A stretch of 6,460 bases of DNA, taken from Hydrogenoanaerobacterium sp032017025. GTDB lineage: Bacteria; Bacillota; Clostridia; Oscillospirales; Ruminococcaceae. The position numbers and the translations under genes are program-made. Below are positions 1 through 5,639 of this stretch, in pieces; positions within the stretch are counted from its first letter, which is position 1; each line of letters opens with the position of its first letter. The stretch is from assembly GCF_032017025.1 (NCBI RefSeq), contig NZ_DALZQO010000044.1, positions 1 through 6,460 on the forward strand, read 5' to 3'. The notes under the pieces are model-generated. The model saw only the letters and a list, made by a program, of their open reading frames with translations. It ran no database searches and had not been told where the DNA came from.

Positions 1-714
1 GCACAATATACGCTTATGCCTAACGCTTGCGGAACATTGTCGCTTGCTTTTGACGGAAACGCAGTCATTGCTGAACTGTGGGGAGCATCTTTAACCCCGG
101 TATTGTTAGGAATGGAACCAAATAGTTATCATGTCCTATTGCTTGTACAACTTTCTCCCTATGGTTTGTATCAAATTACTCGTCAAAGCCAAGCGGAGTT
201 TGCAGATAAACGACTGACGCTTGAGGATATTGACAATGAGCTGTTTTATTCGCTGCATCAGGCTTTTGTAGCATCAAAAACTGTATCCGATTTGGTGAAT
301 ACTTGTGAGGAAATTTTATACCGACGCATGGAAAAGCATGTTGTTTCGGACTCTTTGGTGTTGGCAACCAAAGTGATTTCTGATAATTATGGACAAATAC
401 AAGTGAAAGAAGTTGCCAGACAATCCCATTATAGTGGGCGACAGCTAAACCGCTTGTTTCTTGTGCAAATTGGGATGAATGTTAAGGACTTTATACGCTT
501 AACTCGCTTTAATTATGTATTAAAGCACATTCAAAAATCGCCTTGCTTTTTTGCGGCATTGTCGCAACAAGCTGGATATTTCGACCAAGCCCATTTTGAT
601 AAAGATTTCAAGGCTATCAGTGGCGTTACCCCACAAAAGTATCTGAAAACAATGTCGGATTTTTACTATGACGGCACAGAGATATACGATACACTATCCT
701 CAAAGGGGGATTGA
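1..714 (+). CDS. AraC-family transcriptional regulator, 5' end outside the window
   Basis: DNA-binding regulator of the AraC/XylS family. The frame is open to the window edge, so the N-terminus is missing; the ATG at 16 has no ribosome site before it and the residues upstream of it (AQYTL) continue the typical (Y/T)LMPNACGTLSLAFDG strand of the N-terminal ligand-sensing domain (DUF6597-like). Counting from that ATG, a helical linker covers about 70-110. The C-terminal domain holds two helix-turn-helix units, the first near 128-150 (VKEVARQSHYSGRQLNRLF) and the second near 178-201, followed by the family hallmark GVTPQKYL. The VOC gene starts 3 bases after the stop, so the two are almost certainly co-transcribed and the regulator may control that gene. 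The ligand is unknown. Base composition is AT-richer than the conjugation genes on the right. Family call is sure; the inducer and targets are not. Confidence 0.93.
   Translation, partial: AQYTLMPNACGTLSLAFDGNAVIAELWGASLTPVLLGMEPNSYHVLLLVQLSPYGLYQITRQSQAEFADKRLTLEDIDNELFYSLHQAFVASKTVSDLVNTCEEILYRRMEKHVVSDSLVLATKVISDNYGQIQVKEVARQSHYSGRQLNRLFLVQIGMNVKDFIRLTRFNYVLKHIQKSPCFFAALSQQAGYFDQAHFDKDFKAISGVTPQKYLKTMSDFYYDGTEIYDTLSSKGD
702..709 (+). promoter_or_regulatory. Ribosome binding site of the VOC gene, overlapping the regulator's end
   Basis: AAAGGGGG sits inside the last codons of the AraC-type gene, 8 bases before the ATG at 718. It fixes that start and suggests translational coupling of the two genes. 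Confidence 0.7.
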
Positions 715-717
715 AAA

Positions 718-1188
718 ATGAAATATCAAGGTTGTCTTTTAGCGGTTAAGGATATAGCCGCATCGAAACATTTTTATGAAAAGGTGCTTCATCAAAACGC
801 GGTAATGGATATTGGCGTACATGTGACCTTTGAGGGGTTTTCTCTGCAACAAGGATATGCCGAACTCGTTGGCATATCAGTCGATAGCGTGAAAGAGCAA
901 TCGCACAACTTTCAAGTTTATTTTGAAGTGGAAGATTTAGACAAGGTATACGCCAAACTAAAAAGCATATCCAGTTTGCAGTGGGTACACGAAATCAAAG
1001 AATACCCGTGGGGGCAGCGTGATATTCGGGTATATGACCCCGACAAGCACATTGTAGAAATTGCAGAGGATATGACCACGGTTATCAAACGCTTTTTTAA
1101 TCAAGGCATGTCGGCAGAAGAAGTTGCTACACGCACAATGTTCCCTCTTGAGGTTGTAAAACAGTATGCGTTAGGCTTTAGTATGTGA
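718..1188 (+). CDS. VOC (glyoxalase/bleomycin-resistance fold) protein with a helical C-terminal tail
   Basis: 156 residues. The VOC fold is shown by the opening strand and helix (GCLLAVKDIAASKHFYEKVL, residues 5-24), the FEVEDLDKVYAKL repeat of the second half (69-81), and the classic PWGQRDIRVYDPDKHIVEI strand pair (97-115), where E114 is at the usual last metal-ligand position. The first strand has no His at the usual ligand place, so metal-dependent catalysis is doubtful and a binding or resistance role is equally possible. Residues about 119-156 lie beyond the fold and look like a small helix-turn-helix-like tail (GMSAEEVATRTMFPLEVVKQY). The gene follows an AraC regulator by 3 bases, a common pairing in Firmicutes in which the regulator may respond to a small toxic molecule. 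It ends just before an intrinsic terminator. Substrate unknown. Confidence 0.88.
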   Translation: MKYQGCLLAVKDIAASKHFYEKVLHQNAVMDIGVHVTFEGFSLQQGYAELVGISVDSVKEQSHNFQVYFEVEDLDKVYAKLKSISSLQWVHEIKEYPWGQRDIRVYDPDKHIVEIAEDMTTVIKRFFNQGMSAEEVATRTMFPLEVVKQYALGFSM

Positions 1189-1194
1189 TACACG

Positions 1195-1226
1195 GCGGCT
1201 TTGGTAAACCAAAGCCGCTATTTTAT
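1195..1226 (+). terminator. Intrinsic terminator after the AraC/VOC pair
   Basis: A perfect 10-base-pair stem (GCGGCTTTGG at 1195-1204 and CCAAAGCCGC at 1209-1218) with a 4-base TAAA loop is followed by TATTTTATT. It begins 6 bases after the VOC stop and should end that transcript. The stem also limits the space for any promoter of the next gene. Confidence 0.85.
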
Positions 1227-1239
1227 TCCAAACAAGATT

Positions 1240-1246
1240 GGAGGAG
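1240..1246 (+). promoter_or_regulatory. Ribosome binding site that sets the start of the 68-residue gene
   Basis: GGAGGAG lies 7 bases before the ATG at 1254. An in-frame ATG at 1185 exists, but using it would put the terminator stem inside the coding region and would overlap the VOC stop, so 1254 is preferred. Confidence 0.85.
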
Positions 1247-1253
1247 ACGGACA

Positions 1254-1460
1254 ATGAGTAAATATGAGCCGCTTTGGAAGGCGATAGGTCAACGCACGGA
1301 GAACAGCTTCGCGCTGACCTATGCCGAGATTGAACAGATTCTGGGCTTTCCCATCGACCACGCCTTTTTAACCTTCAAGAAGGAGCTGCCCGTCTACGGC
1401 TATGAGGTGGATAAGATCTCCATGAAGGCACAGACGGTGACGTTCAAACGCTGCACTTGA
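1254..1460 (+). CDS. Small conserved protein of unknown function (DUF7662-like pattern)
   Basis: 68 residues. The sequence has the pattern K-Y-x-P-L near the start (residues 3-7), then ALTYAEIEQILGFPI (about 23-37) and a basic end (VTFKR). This order matches small bacterial proteins grouped as DUF7662, often found on mobile elements or beside restriction or defence genes; the assignment is from memory of the pattern and is tentative. There is no signal peptide or membrane segment, so it is cytoplasmic. By hand count the gene is about 52% GC, clearly higher than the VOC gene before it and the DUF5131 gene after it, which suggests a separate origin. It lies between a terminator and the DUF5131 gene (54 bases downstream) with no visible promoter of its own. 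Probably co-transcribed with DUF5131. Existence is likely; function unknown. Confidence 0.75.
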   Translation: MSKYEPLWKAIGQRTENSFALTYAEIEQILGFPIDHAFLTFKKELPVYGYEVDKISMKAQTVTFKRCT

Positions 1461-1502
1461 CAAGCGGTGCGTTTCTGCCATCATCGGCTTCACCCATCCA
1501 AG

Positions 1503-1508
1503 AGGAGG
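1503..1508 (+). promoter_or_regulatory. Ribosome binding site that sets the DUF5131 start
   Basis: AGGAGG, 6 bases before the ATG at 1515. The frame is open from 1467, but the family begins with an M-x-W-x-P-x-T-G-C block, which starts exactly at 1515. Confidence 0.85.
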
Positions 1509-1514
1509 AATACT

Positions 1515-2237
1515 ATGAACTGGGAGCCATGGACAGGCTGTTACAAGATAAGTGATGGCTGTACAAATTGCTATTTTTATGGGCCGTATGCAAAACGCTA
1601 TGGTCAAAGCACAATACAAAAAACAGATAAATTTGATTGGCCCGCAAGGAAAAATGCAAAGGGAGAATACAATATCAAAGGCAACAAAATTCTTCCAACC
1701 TGTTTTGCGACTGACTTTTTCCTGCCAGAAGCAGACGAGTGGCGTAAAGACATTTGGGCTATCATCAAGGAAAGAACAGATATTGATTTCTTGATTTTAA
1801 CAAAGCGAATTGACCGTTTCCCCCAATCGCTTCCGTCTGATTGGGGTACAGGCTATGACAATGTGAATATTGGCTGTACTGCCGAAAATCAAACACTCGC
1901 CGATTACAGGCTTCCGCTCTTTTTATCCTATCCGATAAAGCGGCGCTTTATTGCCTGCGCCCCACTTTTAGAAGCGATAGATTTAACACCATATCTTGAT
2001 GGCATAGACCATGTTACCGTTGGCGGCGAAACAGGACGAGAAGCCCGTATGTGCGATTATGATTGGGTACTTAATATCCGTGAACAATGCGTAACAGCAG
2101 ATGTAACCTTTTGGTTCAAGAATACAGGCTCACTTTTCAAACGTGACGGTGTAGTGGAAAAAATAAATCCATTTAAGCAAAACAGTGTGGCAAAAGAGCT
2201 CGATATTGATATTTCAGATGGGAAAAGGTTGTTCTGA
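1515..2237 (+). CDS. DUF5131 (phage Gp37/Gp68, three-Cys-motif) family protein
   Basis: 240 residues, close to the family's usual length. The N-terminus carries the hallmark WEPWTGCYKISDGCTNCY with C9, C16 and C19 (C-x6-C-x2-C), a likely iron-sulphur site. Further family blocks follow in order: DFLILTKRIDRF (91-102), NVNIGCTAENQ (116-126), RRFIACAPLLEAIDL (143-157), HVTVGGETG (166-174) and DVTFWFKNTG (196-205). The known relation is to TIM-barrel radical-SAM-like proteins; the reaction is not established. One deviation is A149 in 'CAPLL', where many members have Glu ('CEPLL'). No signal peptide. Many family members sit beside a partner called TcmP; none is present in this window. The gene is AT-rich like the AraC/VOC pair and converges on the conjugation operon to the right. 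Family call is firm; function is open. Confidence 0.92.
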   Translation: MNWEPWTGCYKISDGCTNCYFYGPYAKRYGQSTIQKTDKFDWPARKNAKGEYNIKGNKILPTCFATDFFLPEADEWRKDIWAIIKERTDIDFLILTKRIDRFPQSLPSDWGTGYDNVNIGCTAENQTLADYRLPLFLSYPIKRRFIACAPLLEAIDLTPYLDGIDHVTVGGETGREARMCDYDWVLNIREQCVTADVTFWFKNTGSLFKRDGVVEKINPFKQNSVAKELDIDISDGKRLF

Positions 2238-2367
2238 TCAAATCAATGGAGTAAAGCATTATTGCCTATTTTGTTTAACAAATATTCTGTATGAACCAAA
2301 TGAGCAGACAGCTTATTGAGACTAAATCGGTTCTACCAAAACTAATCACGATTACTATGAAAATATG

Positions 2368-2410
2368 GGCAAACCTTGCTATCAGGCTCGGGTTGCCTAC
2401 TTTTTGTTTT
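2368..2410 (+). terminator. Probable terminator between the cargo genes and the conjugation operon
   Basis: GGCAAACC (2368-2375) can pair imperfectly with GGGTTGCC (2390-2397), with one bulged base on each side, and is followed by TACTTTTTGTTTT. On the plus strand this is a plausible end for the DUF5131 transcript. Read on the minus strand the same stem is followed by CATATTTTC, so it may also weakly end the DUF3852 transcript. The rest of the gap 2238-2414 shows no gene and no convincing promoter. Confidence 0.45.
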
Positions 2411-2414
2411 ACAG

Positions 2415-2753
2415 TCACATCCCGAGTATAGTCCAGATATAGGTCGGCGCCGTGAGAGTGAACACCAAGCAGGCGAACAGAATGGCGGGCGCCGCCCACT
2501 CAAACTGCCCATGTTTGCGATAATCGAAGTACGCCATCCCAAGTTTGGCAAAGAAAAACACCGCCAGAATCAAGTCGATTGCAGGGAACACCACCTTGTT
2601 GACCACCGTCTTGATTTGCCCGGAGGCATCGTTCCACGTTCCCTCAATCGCCCCGGCCACGTCGCCGTTTGCCGCAAAAGCGGTTGTGCCAAACAGCAGG
2701 CTTACCATGAGAACGAGCGTGAGTGCCAGCGCGATTTTTTTATATCTTTTCAT
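2415..2753 (-). CDS. DUF3852 family protein, VirB2/TrbC-like pilin candidate
   Basis: 112 residues. A signal peptide covers 1-27 or 28 (MKRYKKIA, hydrophobic core, then FGTTAFA before AN). The mature part has two membrane helices, about 53-75 (VVFPAIDLILAVFFFAKLG) and 87-109 (WAAPAILFACLVFTLTAPTY), joined by a short charged loop YFDYRKHGQFE. Small size, cleaved signal and two helices are the layout of type IV secretion major pilins, and DUF3852 is a recurrent member of Clostridia ICE transfer regions. It probably forms or lines the surface part of the mating channel. The start is ATG at 2753 rather than the GTG at 2762, because AAAGGTGG (2759-2766) is placed for the ATG and includes that GTG. 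It is the last gene of the minus-strand operon in this window. Family call is good; the pilin role is inferred from architecture. Confidence 0.88.
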   Translation of the reverse strand: MKRYKKIALALTLVLMVSLLFGTTAFAANGDVAGAIEGTWNDASGQIKTVVNKVVFPAIDLILAVFFFAKLGMAYFDYRKHGQFEWAAPAILFACLVFTLTAPTYIWTILGM

Positions 2754-2758
2754 AAAGA

Positions 2759-2766
2759 CCACCTTT
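2759..2766 (-). promoter_or_regulatory. Ribosome binding site of the DUF3852 gene
   Basis: AAAGGTGG on the minus strand, 5 bases before the ATG at 2753. The competing GTG codon lies inside this site and therefore cannot be the start. Confidence 0.75.
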
Positions 2767-2776
2767 CCGAAATGAG

Positions 2777-2823
2777 GAACAAGGCCGCAGGATCGCTCCC
2801 GCCGCCTTGTTCTTTTTCTGTTT
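2777..2823 (+). terminator. Hairpin with a T-run on the plus strand, between two minus-strand genes
   Basis: GAACAAGGC (2777-2785) pairs perfectly with GCCTTGTTC (2804-2812), leaving an 18-base loop, and TTTTTCTGTTTTT follows on the plus strand. It therefore reads as an intrinsic terminator only for plus-strand (antisense) transcription. In the minus-strand mRNA it would be a hairpin with an A-rich 5' side and no U-run, 10 bases before the DUF3852 ribosome site, where it could act in RNA stability or processing. The hairpin is certain; its role is inference. Confidence 0.55.
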
Positions 2824-3294
2824 TTATAGCTGCATGGTCATGTCCATGCCCGGAGTCTGTTCCTCCAAAAGCGGAGCTACCGCAAGCACTTGCGGGTTTT
2901 GGTAAAACTTCAGGTCGCCCCGAAATCCTTTTTTCAGCGCACTGAATTCCTTCGCTTGTGCAAGGAGCTCAGCGGAACAGCCGGGCGGCAGCTCCTGATT
3001 CCAGCGCACCCAATCGCCGTTCTGATAGCGCGGCTCCAGCTGGAGAATCACATAATCCTCCGGCACAAAAGCGGGGTATTTCCGCCAGAAGCCCTGCACA
3101 TCCACGTAAGGATGCCCCTCCTGCATGACGGTCATTTCCATAAGCCGCAGGGTATCTGCAAGAGAGGTGCAGAACCAGCACTCCCGATCTCCGAACCGCC
3201 GGATGCGGCCATCCTTGAGAATTGCCTCCAGCCGATCCGTTTTTGTGTAGTGGTACACGCTGCCTTTTGGAGCCTCAATGCGTTCATATGCCAT
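2824..3294 (-). CDS. Uncharacterised cytoplasmic protein, possible ADP-ribosyltransferase-like fold
   Basis: 156 residues, no signal peptide or membrane segment, so cytoplasmic in an operon of otherwise exported proteins. The N-terminal third reads VYHYTKTDRLEAILKDGRIR (13-32), followed by a strand ending WFCTS (40-44). A strand with an H-[YF]-T motif, then a helix with 'L..IL..G', is the opening signature of several ADP-ribosyltransferase-fold families (for example DUF4433/DarT and RNA 2'-phosphotransferase-like proteins). Later blocks are YVILQLEPRY (81-90), GDWVRWNQELPPG (93-105) and GDLKFYQNPQVL (126-137); E87 is a candidate acidic residue. The fold is a guess from pattern alone and no enzyme activity is claimed. 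AAAGGAGGG (3301-3309) overlaps the stop codon of the upstream gene and sits 6 bases before the ATG, so the two are translationally coupled. The coding status is firm: good ribosome site, length and composition. Confidence 0.8.
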   Translation of the reverse strand: MAYERIEAPKGSVYHYTKTDRLEAILKDGRIRRFGDRECWFCTSLADTLRLMEMTVMQEGHPYVDVQGFWRKYPAFVPEDYVILQLEPRYQNGDWVRWNQELPPGCSAELLAQAKEFSALKKGFRGDLKFYQNPQVLAVAPLLEEQTPGMDMTMQL

Positions 3295-3300
3295 CCTCGT

Positions 3301-3309
3301 CCCTCCTTT
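3301..3309 (-). promoter_or_regulatory. Ribosome binding site overlapping the upstream stop codon
   Basis: AAAGGAGGG on the minus strand shares two bases with the TAA stop (3308-3310) of the secreted-protein gene. This fixes the ATG at 3294 and implies coupled translation. Confidence 0.8.
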
Positions 3310-4993
3310 ACGGCTGGATGGGACCGGCGTGCCAATCCTGCCACAGATTGCCGCGGATAGTCAGGCTGTCGGTCAGGTTGGCGGACAGCATCCCATCGGG
3401 CGTCCACGCATCTATGAGCCATGTGTTGACGGTATAGGCGCCGTCCAGCATCCAGATGGGGCTGAAATGAGTCCGATTCTTGTAGGTGGAATAGGGATTT
3501 TTCTGAAATTCAAACCGCCCCGATCCCATACGATCCAAGAGCCGCCAGTAGGCTTCGTAGCCGAATTCAGGGAAATAGCTGACCGCATTCTGCGGCTGGG
3601 TAACCGCCGAGCTTTGGCTGGAGCTGACACTCCCGGTGACGGTCTGGTTGATACCGTATCCTGACTTCATAACTCTTCCGCTGGCGGTGGGATTTTTATC
3701 ATCGCACTGGATGCTCATGGCTGCGGTTAGACTGGCGCTGTAGCGATCCAGATCAAATTCCCACCATCCATGGTCACACCAGTATCCGTCCTCATCATCC
3801 CCATGCCATACCCAATATTCCTGCCACCACGGGCGCCAGACACTCCAGCTTGCCGTGCTTTTCACCGCTCTGCTTGGAACAGAAGTGCGGGAGAAGCTGT
3901 CATTGCGGTCATCGGCTACGGGATTGGGCGGCGGGTTCTTATCAAGGTCAACGATTTTTACGTTGAGGGTCGTTTTCGCCGTGCTGCCGGGGCCGGACAC
4001 CGTCACTTCAATGGTCATGTTCTGCTCGGTATCAGGGGTTCTCCATTTCACCCACGCAAGCTGGCTGTCGCCTTCAGGGTAATAAACATTGCCCACGTTG
4101 TAGGTCTGGCCGCCAATGTTGAAGCTGACACGGGTGGGGCTGTCAGGGTCGGACTGGCCACCGCTGATGCGCACCGCCGTGATGACGTCGGTGTTGACCC
4201 GGTACTCATAATCGTAGGCGTCAATCTGCGGTTCCTCCGGCTTTTCCTCAAAGCGGACGATGCCAAGCCCAAGGCTGGACTTGATATCCGCATTGGTGGC
4301 GGCGCTGGTTTTGCTGCCTCCCCATGCGGGATAGCCGAGATCGCTTACCTCCAGGAACATGGCCAGCGGCAGATTCTTGTGGGTTAGGGATACCATGCGC
4401 CGCCTTAACAGGCCGCTGGTCTGCTCATCATAGAGCGCCGCTTCAGTAGCGGTGGTGGCAAACATATTGCCCTCAAATTTATAAAAGGCAAAGGGTTCAA
4501 GGAGCAACTTGTACTCACCGCCAATCAGAACATCGTAGTCCATGCCAGTGTGATTTGCGATGAGTTGCACCAAAAACTCAGAGCAAAAGTATTTCTTGAG
4601 TGCATCAATATTATTGCTGCCATTGGTACTGATAACTTTTGGAATTGCCTGAGGTGGTTTTATGGTGGTATAACCGCCTTGGACAGCTTGCAAGTTCCTG
4701 CCATTGTTGTACTGTATTTTGCTGACCTTTCCGAAATGATAAATCGAAGATGATGGGGACTTATTGCTTAAATCAATGGGAGTAGTAACTACCGCATGGT
4801 CGCTTGCGCGAACCACCGTGACACGTACACCTTCATTACCGGGACTCCATGAATTGGTGCTGGTTCCCTGACCCATCCCGCCGCCACCGCCGTCAATGTT
4901 TCCGCTGCCGCCGGTGTCGGCAAGCGCAGTCATCGGGCAGAGCAGACACAAAACGAGGAACAGCGGCAGGGCTCTCAAAAGTAATTTTTTCAT
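3308..4993 (-). CDS. Large secreted Trp-rich protein of a conjugative element, function unknown
   Basis: 561 residues. Signal peptide 1-25 (MKKLLLRALPLFLVLCLLCP, then MTALA before DT), then a Gly-rich linker (28-43). A first domain of unknown fold covers about 55-255. Residues 262-352 look like an Ig-like beta sandwich (alternating strands, YEYRVNTDVITAVRISGG ... TLNVKIVDLDKNPP). A Pro-rich joint leads to a striking Trp cluster, W383 to W411, with nine Trp in 29 residues and interspersed Asp/Glu/His. The C-terminal part (about 470-561) is again aromatic and ends GNLWQDWHAGP. No LPxTG motif or C-terminal anchor is seen, so it is released or held by partners. AGGAGGG at 4998-5004 supports the ATG at 4993. 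Codons for about 65-149 are strikingly AT-rich compared with the rest. It follows DUF6550 across a terminator. A role at the cell surface in mating (contact, wall or glycan binding) is inference from export and context. Confidence 0.85.
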   Translation of the reverse strand: MKKLLLRALPLFLVLCLLCPMTALADTGGSGNIDGGGGGMGQGTSTNSWSPGNEGVRVTVVRASDHAVVTTPIDLSNKSPSSSIYHFGKVSKIQYNNGRNLQAVQGGYTTIKPPQAIPKVISTNGSNNIDALKKYFCSEFLVQLIANHTGMDYDVLIGGEYKLLLEPFAFYKFEGNMFATTATEAALYDEQTSGLLRRRMVSLTHKNLPLAMFLEVSDLGYPAWGGSKTSAATNADIKSSLGLGIVRFEEKPEEPQIDAYDYEYRVNTDVITAVRISGGQSDPDSPTRVSFNIGGQTYNVGNVYYPEGDSQLAWVKWRTPDTEQNMTIEVTVSGPGSTAKTTLNVKIVDLDKNPPPNPVADDRNDSFSRTSVPSRAVKSTASWSVWRPWWQEYWVWHGDDEDGYWCDHGWWEFDLDRYSASLTAAMSIQCDDKNPTASGRVMKSGYGINQTVTGSVSSSQSSAVTQPQNAVSYFPEFGYEAYWRLLDRMGSGRFEFQKNPYSTYKNRTHFSPIWMLDGAYTVNTWLIDAWTPDGMLSANLTDSLTIRGNLWQDWHAGPIQP

Positions 4994-5013
4994 TTTGCCC
5001 TCCTGTGTTTTTG

Positions 5014-5046
5014 CAAAATAAAAGCACGGTATTTTTCAACCGTGCT
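5014..5046 (-). terminator. Intrinsic terminator between DUF6550 and the secreted-protein gene
   Basis: On the minus strand AGCACGGT (5046-5039) and ACCGTGCT (5030-5023) form a perfect 8-base-pair stem with an 8-base loop, followed by TTTATTTTGC. It lies 23 bases after the DUF6550 stop. Only about 20 bases separate it from the next ribosome site, so there is no room for a new promoter, and the downstream genes probably depend on readthrough. Confidence 0.7.
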
Positions 5047-5069
5047 CTTGGGATATATTGTATTAAGTT

Positions 5070-5627
5070 TTAGTCCATCGTACCGACTTGCTTGTTGATG
5101 TCGCCATCGCTTTTTCCCTCAATCACTTGATTTTCGCCCAAGTTTGGCACGTTATCAAAGCCAGGAATGCTGTTTCCGCCATTGCTGGGTTTAGAGGAGG
5201 ATTCCTGTTTCGGGGTTTCCTTCGGCTGTTCCACCTTGTCATGGTCGACTGCCGCGGGAGGCTCGGTGACCTTTTCGCCGTTGGGCTTCTGTGTGGGGTC
5301 TTGAAGCTGTTCCTCGGTATATTCCGGCTTGCTCACATCGCCCTGAATGGTCTGCTCCGTGCCGCTGGAAACCGCGCCGTTGTCGGTGCTCACCGGCTGG
5401 GTGGTATCGGGCGGAGTTACGGTGACCTCTTTTTCTTTCTCTGTGCTGTCCGGCCCGGACGGGTCTACCGTCACATCGCTCACCTCGGAGCTTTGGGACG
5501 GGAGGGGCGCATCCACCGGATTGGGTGTCTGGAACCGCTGCCCGATCAGCACCACCAGTATCACGCAGAGGGCAAGTCCCCCGGCGACAGCCAGCCACTT
5601 CTTCATTTTGGGATTCATATTTTTCAT
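5070..5627 (-). CDS. DUF6550 family membrane-anchored disordered protein
   Basis: 185 residues. A short basic N-terminus (MKNMNPKMKKW) precedes one membrane helix at about 11-29 (LAVAGGLALCVILVVLIG). The remainder, outside the membrane, is rich in Pro, Ser, Thr, Glu and Gln (32-150) and almost certainly disordered, with short repeats of the type TPPDTTQP and PKETPKQ. The C-terminus is ordered-looking and family-typical (NVPNLGENQVIEG ... DGDINKQVGTMD). DUF6550 proteins recur in Clostridia ICE transfer regions; the name is from recognition of the helix and C-terminal block. The build suggests a spacer or scaffold crossing the cell wall, with the C-terminal motif binding a partner. The gene has its own strong promoter upstream (5712-5740) and is followed by a terminator, so it may be expressed at a different level from its neighbours. 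AGGAGG at 5636-5641 supports the ATG. Confidence 0.82.
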   Translation of the reverse strand: MKNMNPKMKKWLAVAGGLALCVILVVLIGQRFQTPNPVDAPLPSQSSEVSDVTVDPSGPDSTEKEKEVTVTPPDTTQPVSTDNGAVSSGTEQTIQGDVSKPEYTEEQLQDPTQKPNGEKVTEPPAAVDHDKVEQPKETPKQESSSKPSNGGNSIPGFDNVPNLGENQVIEGKSDGDINKQVGTMD

Positions 5628-5639
5628 AAGAGCATCCTC

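Noticed and set aside
1185..1253. Upstream in-frame ATG that would lengthen the 68-residue protein to 91 residues
   Set aside because: It overlaps the VOC stop and the terminator stem, and has no suitable ribosome site; the ATG at 1254 has GGAGGAG at the right distance.
1467..1514. Open frame ahead of the DUF5131 ATG
   Set aside because: The family's conserved start block begins at 1515, directly after AGGAGG; the extra residues match nothing in the family.
1821..1846. Inverted repeat CCCCAATC / GATTGGGG with a 10-base loop
   Set aside because: It lies inside conserved DUF5131 coding sequence with no T-run after it; most likely a by-product of the codons.
2273..2288. Near-palindrome TTTGTTTAACAAA in the 2238-2414 gap
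   Set aside because: Short and AT-rich; no second copy or mobile-element end nearby to make it an attachment or insertion site.
2275..2499. 74-codon minus-strand frame running past the end of DUF3852 into the gap
   Set aside because: It is in another frame of the DUF3852 gene, lacks a ribosome site, and the part in the gap shows no coding character.
2376..2945. 189-codon open frame on the plus strand
   Set aside because: It runs antisense across the DUF3852 and 156-residue genes, has a low-complexity Arg/Pro-rich product and no family features.
3770..4387. 205-codon open frame on the plus strand
   Set aside because: Antisense to the secreted-protein gene; a GC-driven open frame without a ribosome site or recognisable domain.
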